DNA of 64,000 nt from Amblyornis subalaris. Lineage: Eukaryota; Chordata; Aves; Passeriformes; Ptilonorhynchidae. The notes under the pieces were generated by a model. The model was not told the DNA's origin. It searched no databases and saw only the letters and a program-made list of their open reading frames with translations. Below, piece after piece: positions 12,501 to 21,997 of this stretch (positions are counted from its first letter, which is position 1; each line of letters opens with the position of its first letter). The stretch covers positions 3,134,194 to 3,198,193 of the forward strand of contig JACAXG010000091.1 of NCBI GenBank assembly GCA_018881555.1. The letters are read 5' to 3'. The position numbers were made by a program, and so were the translations under genes.

Positions 12501-15500
12501 TTCTTTAGCGGCTCCTTCTAAAGCANGCAGAAATTATTTTGGTCTAGAGGAAAATTGAGTATTTCCTCAAACTCCTGGTCTTTGTTTAAAAACAAGACTC
12601 CTCTGCTCCATCTCTACCAGGAGCTGACTTTTTTTTTAATTCAAGCATTTCAAAATAGTCAGGAAGACCTGAGGGCTGGCAGGTTGGTGTGAGCACTTAG
12701 GGAAACGTTTGGCCACGGCAGTGGATGTTTCTGGAAATGGTCCAGCACCAACCTGAGACAGAATCAGAGAATCGTGGAATGGTTTGGGTTGGAAGGGACT
12801 TTAAAGTTCTTCTTGTTCCACNCCTTGCCATGGGCAGGGACACCTTCCACTATCCCAGGCTGCTCCAACCTGGCCTTGGACACTTCCAGGGATCCAGGGG
12901 CAGCCACAGCTTCTCTGGGCAACCTGTGCCAGGGCCTCCCCACCCTCACAGGGAAGAATTCCTTCCCAATATCCCATCTAACCCTGCCCTCTGGCACTCC
13001 AGGCCCTTGTCTAAATGAGTCTGACTTGTAGGTGTTTGCTCCTTCAAGAAGTTTTTACAAGTTGTTTCACTTTCATCCTCCAGTTTTGGGGATTTTTAGG
13101 AGCCATGTGAGCTCCTGGTACTCTCTGCAGTCATTTGGACACCTGAGAGCTGAGGATTGAAGGTTAATAAGGTGCACAGAGGTGTGATAACATCCAGCAG
13201 GTGTGAGCTGCAGGCTGCCTCATTCCAAATGGGAATGAGGTGTGTGGTTATGGAGGAAAGGTAGCAAAACCACAGGAACAATTTCCTCAGGAGTGGGGGA
13301 GTCTTCATCTCAAAGTNTCCCCATGAAGCCTTGACATTCTTCTAATTAAGGTGCTTTGTATTCACCACGACATCCAGGTTTGATCCAAACATTTTGGAGT
13401 GGGAGTCCTAGATCTTGCTGTGGAGGAAATCAGACTTGCAGACAGAACTGTCCTTCCTGCTTTTCAATGAGAAATGAAGCTTTTCACAGCAAAAATCCCA
13501 TGAACACAGGCCAGGATCTCTCTCTAAAATGGGCTGAGCATTTGGGCCATAACATCTTTGGGTGACATTTTTACAATGTTCGCATGGATCTGTTGGAAGA
13601 TGAGGGATTTTGGAGGCAATGAAGGAGGCTGGAGGGGTGAATCAGAGGTAGGGAAAGATCAATGTTTTGACTTAAATTTACCCAAGAAAACAGATGTGCT
13701 GGGAGCAGAAAGGAGCTGAGGTGCTCAGGTGTCATGGGAAAAGTGTCTCGGCTGGGACCAGCCCGAGGGCTGNGTTGGGAGAGAGAGGAAGGGAACCATC
13801 AGAGTGAAAGTTATCATATTCCACATATTTCAGAGGAATCCTTTCCTTCCTGCAGAGACCCCAGAGNATCAGAAAGGTAGAGAGGGTCCTGTAGTAGCTC
13901 TGGAGTAGGGGTCCTACAGGTGGCAGGGGGGTGCAGGGAGCTGGCAGAGCTTTATGAAGCAGCTCTGCCATATTCCCTGAGGAAAAGGGCAAAAGTCTCC
14001 TTGGAGGGACTTGGTGTTTGGGGGCAGGCGGTGCCAGGCAGAACCAGGGAATAAAGAGCCGGATCACTCCACGGGCACCGTCATTTCGGAGCCTTGACTG
14101 GATCAGGTCAGTGGCAAAGGGAGGTCCCGGAGGGTAATGAAGGGTACAACAGAGCCATTGAGTTTGGAAAACACAATCAACCCCTGGAGTGGGCTGCCAG
14201 TCCTTGGGTGGNGAGGGAGGAGCGGGAACAGCACGCTCCCCTCAGCGGGACAGGAGAGCGCTCAGGCTGAAAAACAGGGAAAGAGGGTTTAAAAATAAGT
14301 ATGAATGGTTGTGTAGAGGGAGGGTGAATGGATGGCTTCCACTTTGGTGGAAAAAGTGAGCATTTTGAAACTTCTAAGTAGGAGCGCAGGAGTATTTTTA
14401 TCCCAGTGACACTGAAAAGAGTTGCAAGTTGAGATGCAGCTCTGGATAGGAACAGTCCGGAAGGATTTGTATCCCCTCAAGGGATGGGAATGGGATGGAA
14501 AGAGATTCTCACTCCTTGTTTGGTCCAAACACTTTCTGCCTGAAACAGCGTCCCCTGGGCGAGCAGGACTAAGGGGAAAATAGATCAGGTTTCCTAGGAA
14601 GCCTCCAGAAGCAGCCAAGAATCTTTCGTTTTGGTAACTTCCCAATAAAGGTTTGCATGGATTTTTTTTTGAGGTTNTTTTTAAGGTTCAGAAAGTAGCA
14701 GCTGGTGACGACTGTCCAAAATTGGGATTTCTGTCCTCTGAACAACTCTGAGATTTCAACTTTTAGTTTCAGGCTGAGAGAAAAAAATACATTAAAAATA
14801 TATATAACTATTAAGAAAAAAAATCTCAAATCTCTCCATGACTTATTTAGAATACTTGTTTGGCTGCGTCAAAACTTTCCACTTCCATTCTATCAAAATA
14901 TTTCATCTTGATCTTTATAGTATCTAAAATAATTACCAGAGAAAAACCCTTCCTCCTATGGATACTGTCCCATGAGTATTTTGGTTGAACATAAAGGAAA
15001 CCTTTCGTATCAAATTGAAATGGTTCAGTTGGTTCTTCTTGAAAGCATTCCTGATCTTAATCAGATAAGATATTTGTGCTGGAAAACTTCCACTGGGAAA
15101 GTTCCGGCTAATGCAGACGTAAGAGCTCAGGAGCGTTGTGGCGCCTGCAGGATGAAGGTTGCTGCTCTGTGTCAGATATCGCTGAGTTTCCTCTTTTTTC
15201 CCATTCAAGTTTTATTGGGAAGGAGGGAAAGACTGGTAGGAGGGCTGGAGATGAGAGATCCAGAGATCAGAAGGGAGAGAACTAGGAAAAATTGGGGCTG
15301 GAAGGAAGAAGAGATCTATGCATCACAGAGGGTCCACAAAGGTCACCAACGCAAAGCATCCTTTTNCCTCGTAGGTACCATTTGCCGTGGGGGAACTAGC
15401 TGTTCTCAGGAGAACGCTGCTTTTTGGTCTCCCAGGAGTATTGAGGAGCAGAGCCAGAGTCATGTGCCGTGTCAGGAATGTGTCGTGCACAGCACCACTG

Positions 15501-17711
15501 ACCAGGCACTCCGAGCCGNCCGGGAAGAGCTCTGGCAGGGAAATAGGCTTTTTACAGGCTCCAAAGACAAAATCACACTTAGTAGCTCATCCAAGTGGAG
15601 AAGAAGTTTCTCTAGAGAACTTTGGGAGGAGCAGCACTTCTAAAAAATCACTGTCAGGATCAGCCTTGGGTTGAGGGAGGCAAATATGAAACACCCAGCA
15701 CNGGGACGGCAGAGCAGGGGAGGGTGGGCTGCGTCCCTCCTCAGGAGCCNCATGTCCCCGAGGCAGAGCTTCAGCCTTTTGGTCATTGCCCCTTCTCCTC
15801 CTCTGCCTCCCCCAGCTCACGAGGGCGCGACGTGCGACCTGCTGGGCAGGATCTACCTCAACGGGGAGAGCTTCCAGCCCACGTGCAAGCTGCAGTGCAT
15901 CTGCATGGACGGGGCCATCGGCTGCATCCCGCTCTGCTCCGACGACCTGCGCCTGCCCTCCCCGGAGTGCCCCAACCCTCGCAGGGTGAAGTTCCACAAC
16001 AAGTGCTGCGAGGAGTGGGTGTGTGAGGAGGGCGGCGAGGAGAATCGCTTCGGAACGGCCATGGCAGGTCAGTGGGGCACGCGGGATGGGGCCGGGAGCT
16101 GTTTGCTGGGGAAGAGGAATGGATTGGGGCACTGACTGGGGGGGGTTCCGAGCGTTGGGCACGAGAGCTGGACACCAGGTCCAGCCCACGCAGCTGCTCC
16201 CTTGCTCCCCTTCCCAGCTGGACAGGGGAAGANAAAATTAGATGGAAAGTGACTTGTATGTTGAGATGAGGCAGTTTACTAAAGCAAGAGCGAAAGTTTG
16301 CACATGCAGAAGCAAAGAGAAAAAAAAAAATGTTTATTCTTTACTTCCCGTCATCAAGTGGTGTCTGGCCACTTCCTGGGAAGCAGGGCTTCAGCACAGG
16401 GAGTGGTTGCTCCAGAAGGCAAACATTGTAAATAACTAATGCCCCTCCCTTCCTCCTGCTTTCCTTAGCTTTTATATCTGAGCTGACATCACATGGTCTG
16501 GAATATCCCTTTGGCTAATTGGGTCAAGTGTCCTGGCTGTGTTCACTCCCAGGACCTTGCCCACTCCCAGTGCTTTGATCATGGGGGGCATGTTGGAGAG
16601 GCAGCACTGATGCTGTGCCTGCCCAGCAGTAGCCAAAACCACTGGTGTGTTATCAGCACCTTCCCAGCTCCCACTGCAGAGTGCAGCACCAGGAGGGCTG
16701 CGCTGGGAACATCAACCCCAGCTCAGCCAGACCCAAGACAAGGTGAGACCTCAGTGGTGCTGTGGAAAGGCTTGTGTGTCCTGAAGTGTCACAGCAGACC
16801 TGGCTGGAGCTGGGCTNTGTAGGAAATGGCCCCTGCTCACCTGCATCCTCCTCCTGTTGAGAGGCCAAGCAGCTCACGGGATGGGCCAGACCTTTGCTGC
16901 TGTTCCTGAAGCATTAGACTGAGTTGAGAGCAGCCATGGAGCTGCCATGCTTTGTCCCAAACCCTGAGCCTTGCCTTGTGTCTCTTCCTCATGGCTCAGT
17001 TTTCAGGGAGGACCCATCTCACCAGCCAGAGCTGAACAACCTGCAGGAGAACTGCCTGGTGCAGACCACGGAGTGGAGCGTGTGCTCGCGGAGCTGCGGG
17101 ATGGGCATCTCTGCCCGCGTGACCAACGACAACCCCCAGTGCCGCCTGGAGAAGGAGACTCGCCTCTGCATGGTCCGGCCCTGCGACTTCCACGTGGAGA
17201 ANACCAAGGTACGGGGCTGGGGGAGAGGGGACGCGGCACCCCAAACGCTGGGGACGGCCTTGGGAATGATCCCGGCTCACAGGGTTTGCTCTGTGCTTCC
17301 ACATCCTCTGTGTCCCGCTGCCCAGCGATGGGGCCGGAGCACGGGCCCTGGCACACCTTCCGCGCGGTGTCTGTGTTAATCCCTCTGCTCTCTCCCCAGA
17401 AGGGGAAGAAGTGCGTGCGGACCCCGAAGCCGCGCCACAGCCTCCACTTCGAGTTTTCGGGGTGCACCAGCACCCGCTCCTACCGGCCCCGGTTCTGCGG
17501 CAGCTGCTCGGATGGGCGCTGCTGCACGCCGTTCCTGACCGGCACCGCGGACGTGGAGTTCCGCTGCCCTGAGGGGGACTTCTTCCAGAGGAAGATGATG
17601 TTCATCAAGATGTGCTCCTGCCACTACGACTGCCCCCGAGATAACGACATCTTCCTGGCCACGCATCACCGTCGGATGATCGGAGACCACATCAAAACTG
17701 AGCGGCTGTAG
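6481..17711 (+). CDS. CCN5: CCN-family matricellular protein with all four domains, probably CCN5 (WISP2)
   Basis: Five exons (6481-6543, 11758-11971, 15816-16067, 17000-17208, 17400-17711) join in phases 0,1,1,0 into 349 codons plus stop. The product is a secreted, cysteine-rich regulator of growth-factor, integrin and proteoglycan signalling. In order it has a signal peptide (about 1-22), an IGFBP domain (27-91), a VWC domain (about 98-165), a TSP1 domain (194-239, WSVC at 202-205) and a C-terminal cystine knot (251 to about 325, ten cysteines). Length and sequence are close to CTGF/CCN2 (VRPC then KGKKC at the exon 4/5 junction), but the C-terminus differs from [21 protein letters not shown] is also near human CCN5. 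Mammalian CCN5 lacks the knot. The CCN-family call is near certain; choosing CCN5 over another CTGF-like paralogue is inference (about 0.65). Confidence 0.93.
7499..7543 (+). mobile_element. Degenerate CR1 3' tail, sense
   Basis: The stretch reads like the last 45 bases of a CR1 ('actcaatgacctta', 'tccaacctcaaggattctgtgat'). It is short and diverged, so it would be an old fragment. Confidence 0.5.
9464..9612 (-). mobile_element. CR1 LINE 3'-end fragment, antisense
   Basis: It begins with 'agaagcatggaatggcttgg' and continues through the CR1 blocks 'catgggcaaggatgcc', 'aggttgctccaagcccc' and 'cttggacacttccaggga', then leaves homology abruptly. It is a 5'-truncated copy lying in intron 1 of the CCN gene. 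Confidence 0.85.
10127..10358 (+). mobile_element. CR1 LINE 3'-end fragment, sense, different subfamily
   Basis: The signature phrases are 'ggttcttcgcccagagggtgg', 'caggctccccagggaatgg', 'gagcgtttggacaacgctc' and the terminal 'gatccttgtgggttcc...gatattccatgac'. These mark a CR1 subfamily distinct from the other fragments here. The left boundary is uncertain, and homology may extend back toward 10085. Confidence 0.85.
11758..11971 (+). CDS. CCN5: CCN gene exon 2: IGFBP domain
   Basis: The exon encodes residues 22-92, from VEPQAC to GICL. It follows a pyrimidine-rich CCCTCCAG acceptor and ends in phase 1 at G/GTGAGA. Eleven readable cysteines plus the ambiguous codon at 11929-11931 (TGN) give the twelve of a CCN IGFBP module, including ACGCCKVC, a variant of the GCGCCxxC motif. 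CARQLGELC and CDHHKGLY resemble CTGF closely. The N at 11931 must be T or C to keep the conserved cysteine. Confidence 0.95.
11972..15815 (+). other. CCN gene intron 2
   Basis: This 3.8-kb intron has an antisense CR1 at 12760-13012. An AT-rich block at about 14640-15070 contains 'cccaataaagg' at 14641 and looks like old repeat or regulatory DNA that I cannot classify. No coding exon is evident apart from the flanking ones. Confidence 0.75.
12760..13012 (-). mobile_element. CR1 LINE 3'-end fragment, antisense
   Basis: The copy runs from 'agaatcagagaatcgtggaa' through the full set of CR1 3'-end blocks to 'taaccctgccctctgg'. It is well preserved and therefore relatively young compared with the fragment at 7499. 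Confidence 0.92.
15816..16067 (+). CDS. CCN5: CCN gene exon 3: VWC domain
   Basis: The exon encodes residues 93-176. It begins within a split Ala codon after CCCCCAG and ends in phase 1 at G/GTCAGT. The ten VWC cysteines are present, from ATCDLLG through GCIPLC to [10 protein letters not shown]. The order and spacing match CTGF, and [17 protein letters not shown] also matches human CCN5. The segment after the domain ([14 protein letters not shown]) is a short acidic hinge, the most variable and protease-sensitive part of CCN proteins. Confidence 0.96.
16068..16999 (+). other. CCN gene intron 3
   Basis: This intron is 0.9 kb, with a donor G/GTCAGT and an acceptor CTCAG at 16995-16999. An A-rich run lies near 16319-16330. 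A competing AG at 17005-17006 would shift the frame, so the upstream acceptor is preferred. No other feature is seen. Confidence 0.8.
17000..17208 (+). CDS. CCN5: CCN gene exon 4: TSP1 domain
   Basis: The exon encodes residues 177-246. Joining in phase 1 gives [19 protein letters not shown], followed by the TSP1 module with [16 protein letters not shown] and [19 protein letters not shown] has nearly the same module. The WSxC motif and six cysteines are intact. The exon ends AAG/GTACGG in phase 0. The N at 17202 falls in a Lys/Asn codon just after the domain. Confidence 0.96.
17400..17711 (+). CDS. CCN5: CCN gene exon 5: C-terminal cystine knot and stop
   Basis: The exon encodes residues 247-349, starting [11 protein letters not shown] after TCTCCCCAG. 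It has the ten cysteines of a CCN knot: SGC, RFCGSC, GRCCTP, FRC, KMCSC and YDC after the first [11 protein letters not shown] follows, as in CTGF. The tail [15 protein letters not shown] differs from the CTGF ending and is several residues longer. The stop is TAG at 17709. Mammalian CCN5 has no counterpart of this exon. Confidence 0.96.
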   Translation, partial: KGKKCVRTPKPRHSLHFEFSGCTSTRSYRPRFCGSCSDGRCCTPFLTGTADVEFRCPEGDFFQRKMMFIKMCSCHYDCPRDNDIFLATHHRRMIGDHIKTERL

Positions 17712-18155
17712 CCCTGTCCTGCCGGATCCGAGGTGTCCGGGAGGGCTCTGCAGCTTTCATGGCTGTGTCCCGGGACAATGCAGCCTCTTCCCCCTCTGTG
17801 AGGGGCTGTGCTTTCCAGAGCAGCACTGTTCATGCCAGTGGTTCCAGTGGTTTTCCCAACAAGCCGAGGGGGAACAGCCTCAGCTGCCCCAGCCTCCTGA
17901 CCCACAGTGATGCAAAGGTCATTGAAGGAACCAGAAACAGGCTTGAGCTGCAAACTTGATCCATATTCCCACTGGCCAGAGGGGAGAGTGGATCAAAGCC
18001 GTGTGGCTCCAGCCTGTCTCCAGCCCAGAGCACAGTTCCTGATTCAGATCCCAGGAGTTCTTCCAGCATGAACTGGGGGTGGGCCAGGCTGCCAGACCAA
18101 GACGTGTCCCCCGCTGGTGCTACTCTGGGCAGCTTTTAGTGCCTTGATGAGCATT

Positions 18156-18375
18156 TCATAGAACCATGGAATGGTTTGGGTTGGAAGGGATTTTAAAGCT
18201 CACCTCGTTCCAACACTCTGCCATGGGCAGGGACACCTTCCACTATCCCAGGTTGCTCCAAGCCCNGTCCAACCTGGCCTTGGGCACTTCCAGGGATGGG
18301 GCAGCCACGGTTTCTCTGGGTAACCTGTACCAGGGTCTCACTACCCTCAGAGGGAGGAATTTCTTCCTGATCTCA
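18156..18375 (-). mobile_element. CR1 LINE fragment, antisense, inside the CCN 3' UTR
   Basis: The plus strand reads 'gaaccatggaatggtttggg' and then the standard CR1 3'-end blocks to 'aatttcttcctgatctcatc'. It lies about 450 bases after the stop codon. If the poly(A) site at 19283 is used, it is transcribed as part of the mature mRNA. Confidence 0.92.
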
Positions 18376-19282
18376 TCAGAAATGGCTCTGGGGTGGGAGA
18401 GGGCCTGGACCCCACCAGCTCACACACCCACAGTGAGGCTGCAGCTCCGGAGCCTTTGCTCTGGATGTTTGTAAGTTGGAGGAACACTGTTCAGCTCCAG
18501 TCTCCCTGGAGAGTTTAAGGCACTGGCAAGAGAAATTTTCATGTTTGTAAATGGAGCAGATCCAGATCCCTTCTGGAGTTACTGAGACAGTAGCATGGAA
18601 AGTTGTTGGCACTGGGGTCTCCAGCAGTTGGATTCCCTCCTGGGCACAGACCTGGCAGAGTCTCTCTGCCATTAAGGACATCCCTTGCCAGCCCATAGCT
18701 CTAGGAAAGGTCACCAGTGGCAGTGGTGTGTCCAGCAGCACCTTGGCAGCTCTGTGGGACTGCTGACATCTTGTCAGGTATGGAAAAATTTGCTGATTTT
18801 TAGCAGAAACATCCGGGTACGGGAACTGATCCTGTCTCTTAAGTCATCCCTGCCTTTCACCACTGGAAATCATGAGNAATTCCTGTTCCAGCCAGACAGG
18901 AGCAGCAGCCCCAAGGCTTCACCTCCCCATATCTCCCTCCCCCAAATCAGAGCCTGATGCCAAGGGATGGTCCCAGCTGTCCCCAGCTGCTGCCCTGAAC
19001 CTCCAGACTCTACTGACATACCAGCTCAGGGCCCGTGTCCCATCCCAGGCCCTCTTCTTGCTCTCTCAGCCTGCAGCAGCTTGCGAGCCTTCGGTGTCCT
19101 GTAATCAATTTGAACTGTAAATAATTTATCTGATGTTGTTTTTGTTCCTAAGGCCTTTGTACAGTCCCAGTATCCCATTGGCACAGCCTGCTCAGGCTGT
19201 TCTCCCCCTCTGAGCTTCTCTCCTGCCGTTCACACAGCTGCTGAGCCTCAAACCGTGCTGAGGTTGCACTTTACTCCATGCT

Positions 19283-19288
19283 AATAAA
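19283..19288 (+). terminator. Poly(A) signal of the CCN gene
   Basis: This is the first canonical AATAAA after the stop codon. It is followed within 10-25 bases by U-rich sequence ('tctctttattttttatatctct') that suits cleavage and polyadenylation. Confidence 0.7.
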
Positions 19289-19309
19289 TATCTCTTTATT
19301 TTTTATATC

Positions 19310-20600
19310 TCTGAACTCATCCTCACACAAGGATGTGATGCTCCTGCCTGGTTCCCTTTCCAGCCTTTCCCCAGTGGTATCAGCCTGCTGGGACCAGTGC
19401 TGGGATCCTCTGGAGAGCTGATGGCCAGGTGCTGGAGGGGGAGGGGTGATGGGTTGTCCTTTTCCCCTTCCCAAATAGCAGCAGGACTGATGTTAGTGTT
19501 TCACAGGCACCTCTGCAGCCCACAAACCACGGCTCCTCCCTCCACTGCTTGGAGGGGGACAAGCAGAGCCCCCCTCCGCCTGCTGAAGGACCCAGAAGTC
19601 CTTAATACCTGATTAAAAATAACCCCGGGAGCAGATGTGAGCAGAAGTCGATGATAACGGGGCCAGAACGCGAGGGGCTTTGCAGTGGCTTAACAGCTTA
19701 TGGATTCATCCCCCTCTCATCACATTAGCCGGGGACTCCCCCCTCTCCCACCCCGGCAGGGCGTCAGGGGCGACAGGCTCTTCCTGCCCCTAAACCTTCA
19801 TCCTCCCCGGGGAAGGCTTAGGGCTTCCAGGGAGGGGCAGGTGATGGGGGCACAAGCCCCTGTCTCGCTTGAGCTGCGGGGTGTTGAGGTTCTGAGCTCG
19901 GGGCAGGATCCGGCCCGTGGCTCTTTGGGGGCTGCAGGGGCCGTGGGAGAGGCAGCGGGGGTCACACGGTGTCGGTCCTCGCCAGTGTCCCCGGGGCGGT
20001 GGCCATTAGATGGCATCAGGCACCTCCCCATGGGGACATCCCGTCCCCAGGGCAGGGTGCGGGGCCGTGCAGGGCCCCGGCTGGCCCTGGGGTGCTGGGG
20101 GGACCCGGCTGCTGAGCGTGACTTCCCGGGCAGCACCCGCCTGCTCCTGCCCAGTCCCGGCACCCAGCGCCACCGCAGTGCCACCGCCGCCAGGACAGCG
20201 GAGAGGGCAGCGAGGCCCTCGCTGCTGGGGCTGAATTCCACCCTGCTGCCACCTCCACTCCCGTCCTCGGGGAGCCCCTGTCACCCCATTATCTCCGCAG
20301 CCGCCGCCTGCGCGGCACCGATAACCCGGGCGTGGCCCCGGGGCTGGGATCGGGTTTGGGGGCACTCCAGTGACCCCGACGCCTTTATCAGCTCCTGCCA
20401 CGCCGCAGCCTCCTGGGGTGGGCACAGGCCGGGGACACCCCCGGCTTCTCCAGCCCCCGGCAGGGACGGGGTTTTCCCTAGGAAAACTTAGGAAAGGGGG
20501 TGAAAATGAGCAAAAAAATCTATCAAAGCCCTGATTCTGCTGGGTTTGGGGGGGAACTTGGGCTCTGCAGGCTGGTCCCGGGGTCCTCCCAGGGCGCGGG
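19310..20600. other. GC-rich flank between the CCN gene and the next promoter
   Basis: From about 19700 the sequence becomes CpG-rich and grades into the promoter island. Long open frames on both strands reflect lack of stop codons in GC-rich DNA; their translations are low-complexity Pro/Gly/Arg/Ala and resemble no known protein. I see no splice-bounded coding exon. Confidence 0.6.
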
Positions 20601-20623
20601 GGGAACCCGCGGGGGCACCTTCT

Positions 20624-20633
20624 CCTTATATGG
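20624..20633 (+). promoter_or_regulatory. CArG box (SRF site)
   Basis: CCTTATATGG is a perfect match to CC(A/T)6GG, the binding site of serum response factor. It sits about 200 bases before the predicted start site of P1 and six bases from a perfect CRE. The same bases also look TATA-like, but their distance from the donor-bearing exon makes that less likely. Confidence 0.6.
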
Positions 20634-20638
20634 GCCTG

Positions 20639-20646
20639 TGACGTCA
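20639..20646. promoter_or_regulatory. cAMP response element, copy 1
   Basis: The palindrome TGACGTCA is the full consensus site for CREB/ATF. Its closeness to the CArG box resembles the arrangement in immediate-early gene promoters. Confidence 0.65.
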
Positions 20647-20807
20647 CGGGGGGCGCTGGGGGGAATCTCCCGGCCCGCCCCCGGCCGCCACCTGCGGGCC
20701 CCGCCCACTGCAGCGGCGCGCGGCGGCCCCGCCCCCTCCGCGCGCTGACGGGCGGGGGCGGCAGCCAGTGGGCGCGGCCGGCGGCGCGGGGGGCGGGGCA
20801 CGCGCGG

Positions 20808-20815
20808 TGACGTCA
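20808..20815. promoter_or_regulatory. cAMP response element, copy 2
   Basis: A second perfect TGACGTCA lies between two GC boxes and within about 65 bases of the exon end, the usual position of a functional CRE close to a TATA-less start site. Confidence 0.7.
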
Positions 20816-20872
20816 GAGGGGGCGGGGCCGGCGGTGCAGGTGGAGGCAGCGCGGAGCGGAGCGGCGGCCCCG

Positions 20873-21400
20873 GTGAGTGGGGGGGGGGCCGGGGGTCACG
20901 GGGGAATTTGGGGGTCCCTCGGGTGTCAGGCCGGTTAGGGGGTGAGGGAGGTTGTGGGGGGGGGTGGGAGGCTGTAGAGGTCAGGCAGGTTATGGGGTGC
21001 GGGGAGCTATGGGGGTCCCGGGGAGTGTAGGGGTCAGGCAGGTTATGGGGATTTGGGGTTCCCTAGAGGGGCCTGTGGTGGGTCAGTCTGGTCATGGGGT
21101 GCGGGGTCAAAGAAGGAGTTGGGGTGCTGTGGGGGCACATGGGGGGGCAGGCTGGTTATGGAGTGGGGGAGTTACCAGGGGACGTAGGGTGCTGNGGGGT
21201 GGGGGGTCCCCAGAGGAGTTAGGTTGGGTGCGGGGTGACCTGGGGCTGCGGGAACCGGGGGCACCCGTAGAGGTCAAGCTGGANGTGAGGTGGTTTAGGG
21301 TGCTCAGGGGTTTGTGGGGGGGGAGGGTTAGTCTGGATATGGGGGACCCACAGTGACTGAGGTGTGGCACAGGGGGATTATGGAGAAATGGCGGGTGTTG
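20873..21400 (+). other. G-rich, G-skewed tract after P1 with G-quadruplex motif
   Basis: Directly after the splice donor the plus strand is strongly G-rich and C-poor for about 500 bases. A canonical four-tract G-quadruplex pattern spans 20879-20914 (runs of 10, 5, 5 and 5 G, loops of 2, 4 and 5). Further G runs recur, partly as a degenerate tandem phrase ('ggtcaggcaggttatgggg' at about 20981 and 21032). Such skew on the non-template strand favours R-loops. Confidence 0.6.
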
Positions 21401-21997
21401 AGGGGCTGGGGAAGACCGGGGAGGCACCTGCAGTGTTGACAAGAAGCGTATGGGGCAGAAGGGAAGTGAGGCCGTCTGGAGTGGGGGAATTCTCAGTAGG
21501 GTCAGGCTGGGTGGGGGAAATGGAGTGCACTGGGGCTGTCCCAGGGACCCTGAGTGGGGCTAAGGGGGAGGATGTGGGGTGGGAGGGCTGGGGTGCTCTT
21601 GGGGGGCCCACAGTGGTTTTGCGCTCGGGAGGTGGATGGGGCCCGGCCCCACGGTGGGTACCAACCCCGGGACTGGGGTGTTTCCCCCCGTACTGTTGTT
21701 TCCACCGGTGCAGTGGAGGGAAAAAGGCAGGTGCAGCCTCGGGGAGTGGAGTCCCCCTGCACCCCACACTCACGGCAGCAGCACTGGTGTCGCTTCCTAA
21801 GAGGTGGCAGCTCTCGCTTTGGCATTTGCAANCAGCTCTGGTTCCTGGAGCATTTGGTGCTGCTGGGGCTGTGCCTGAGGTGCAGCAGCTCAGCCTGTGG
21901 CTTTGGGGCGGCCGAGCTCTCTCCTCCAGACCCCGTCCGCGCCCGCCGAGATGGTTCCCAAAGCCGGCGGCAGTGGCCGAGCTGCGGGGCGGCGGAG

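Larger units (their letters stand above)
17712..19305 (+). other. CCN gene 3' UTR
   Basis: There is no AATAAA or ATTAAA between the stop codon and 19283, so the UTR is predicted at about 1.6 kb. It includes an antisense CR1 insertion (18156-18375). The distal part is AU-richer ('gtaaataatttatctgatg' near 19118). No reading frame in it is conserved-looking. Confidence 0.65.
20600..20872 (+). promoter_or_regulatory. CpG-island promoter P1 with a non-coding first exon
   Basis: The block is dense in CpG and holds a CArG box, two CREs and GC boxes (around 20790-20799 and 20818-20827). An exon probably starts near 20830 and ends at 20872 with a strong donor CCG/GTGAGT. No ATG occurs between 20816 and 20872, so this is a 5'-UTR exon. 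The downstream partner exon is not in the window as far as I can see. Strand is assigned from the donor; bidirectional transcription is possible. Confidence 0.6.

Noticed and set aside
14600..15070. Possible retroviral LTR in intron 2 around 'cccaataaagg'
   Set aside because: No paired LTR, primer-binding site, target duplication or viral reading frame is visible; the AATAAA alone is not enough.
17007..17010. Alternative acceptor for exon 4 at the AG of TTTTCAG (17005-17006)
   Set aside because: It would join exon 3 out of frame and lose the TSP1 domain. The AG at 16998-16999 restores the reading frame.
19700..20650. Large overlapping frames on both strands before P1
   Set aside because: GC-rich CpG-island flank with few stops; low-complexity Pro/Gly/Arg products on both strands at once.
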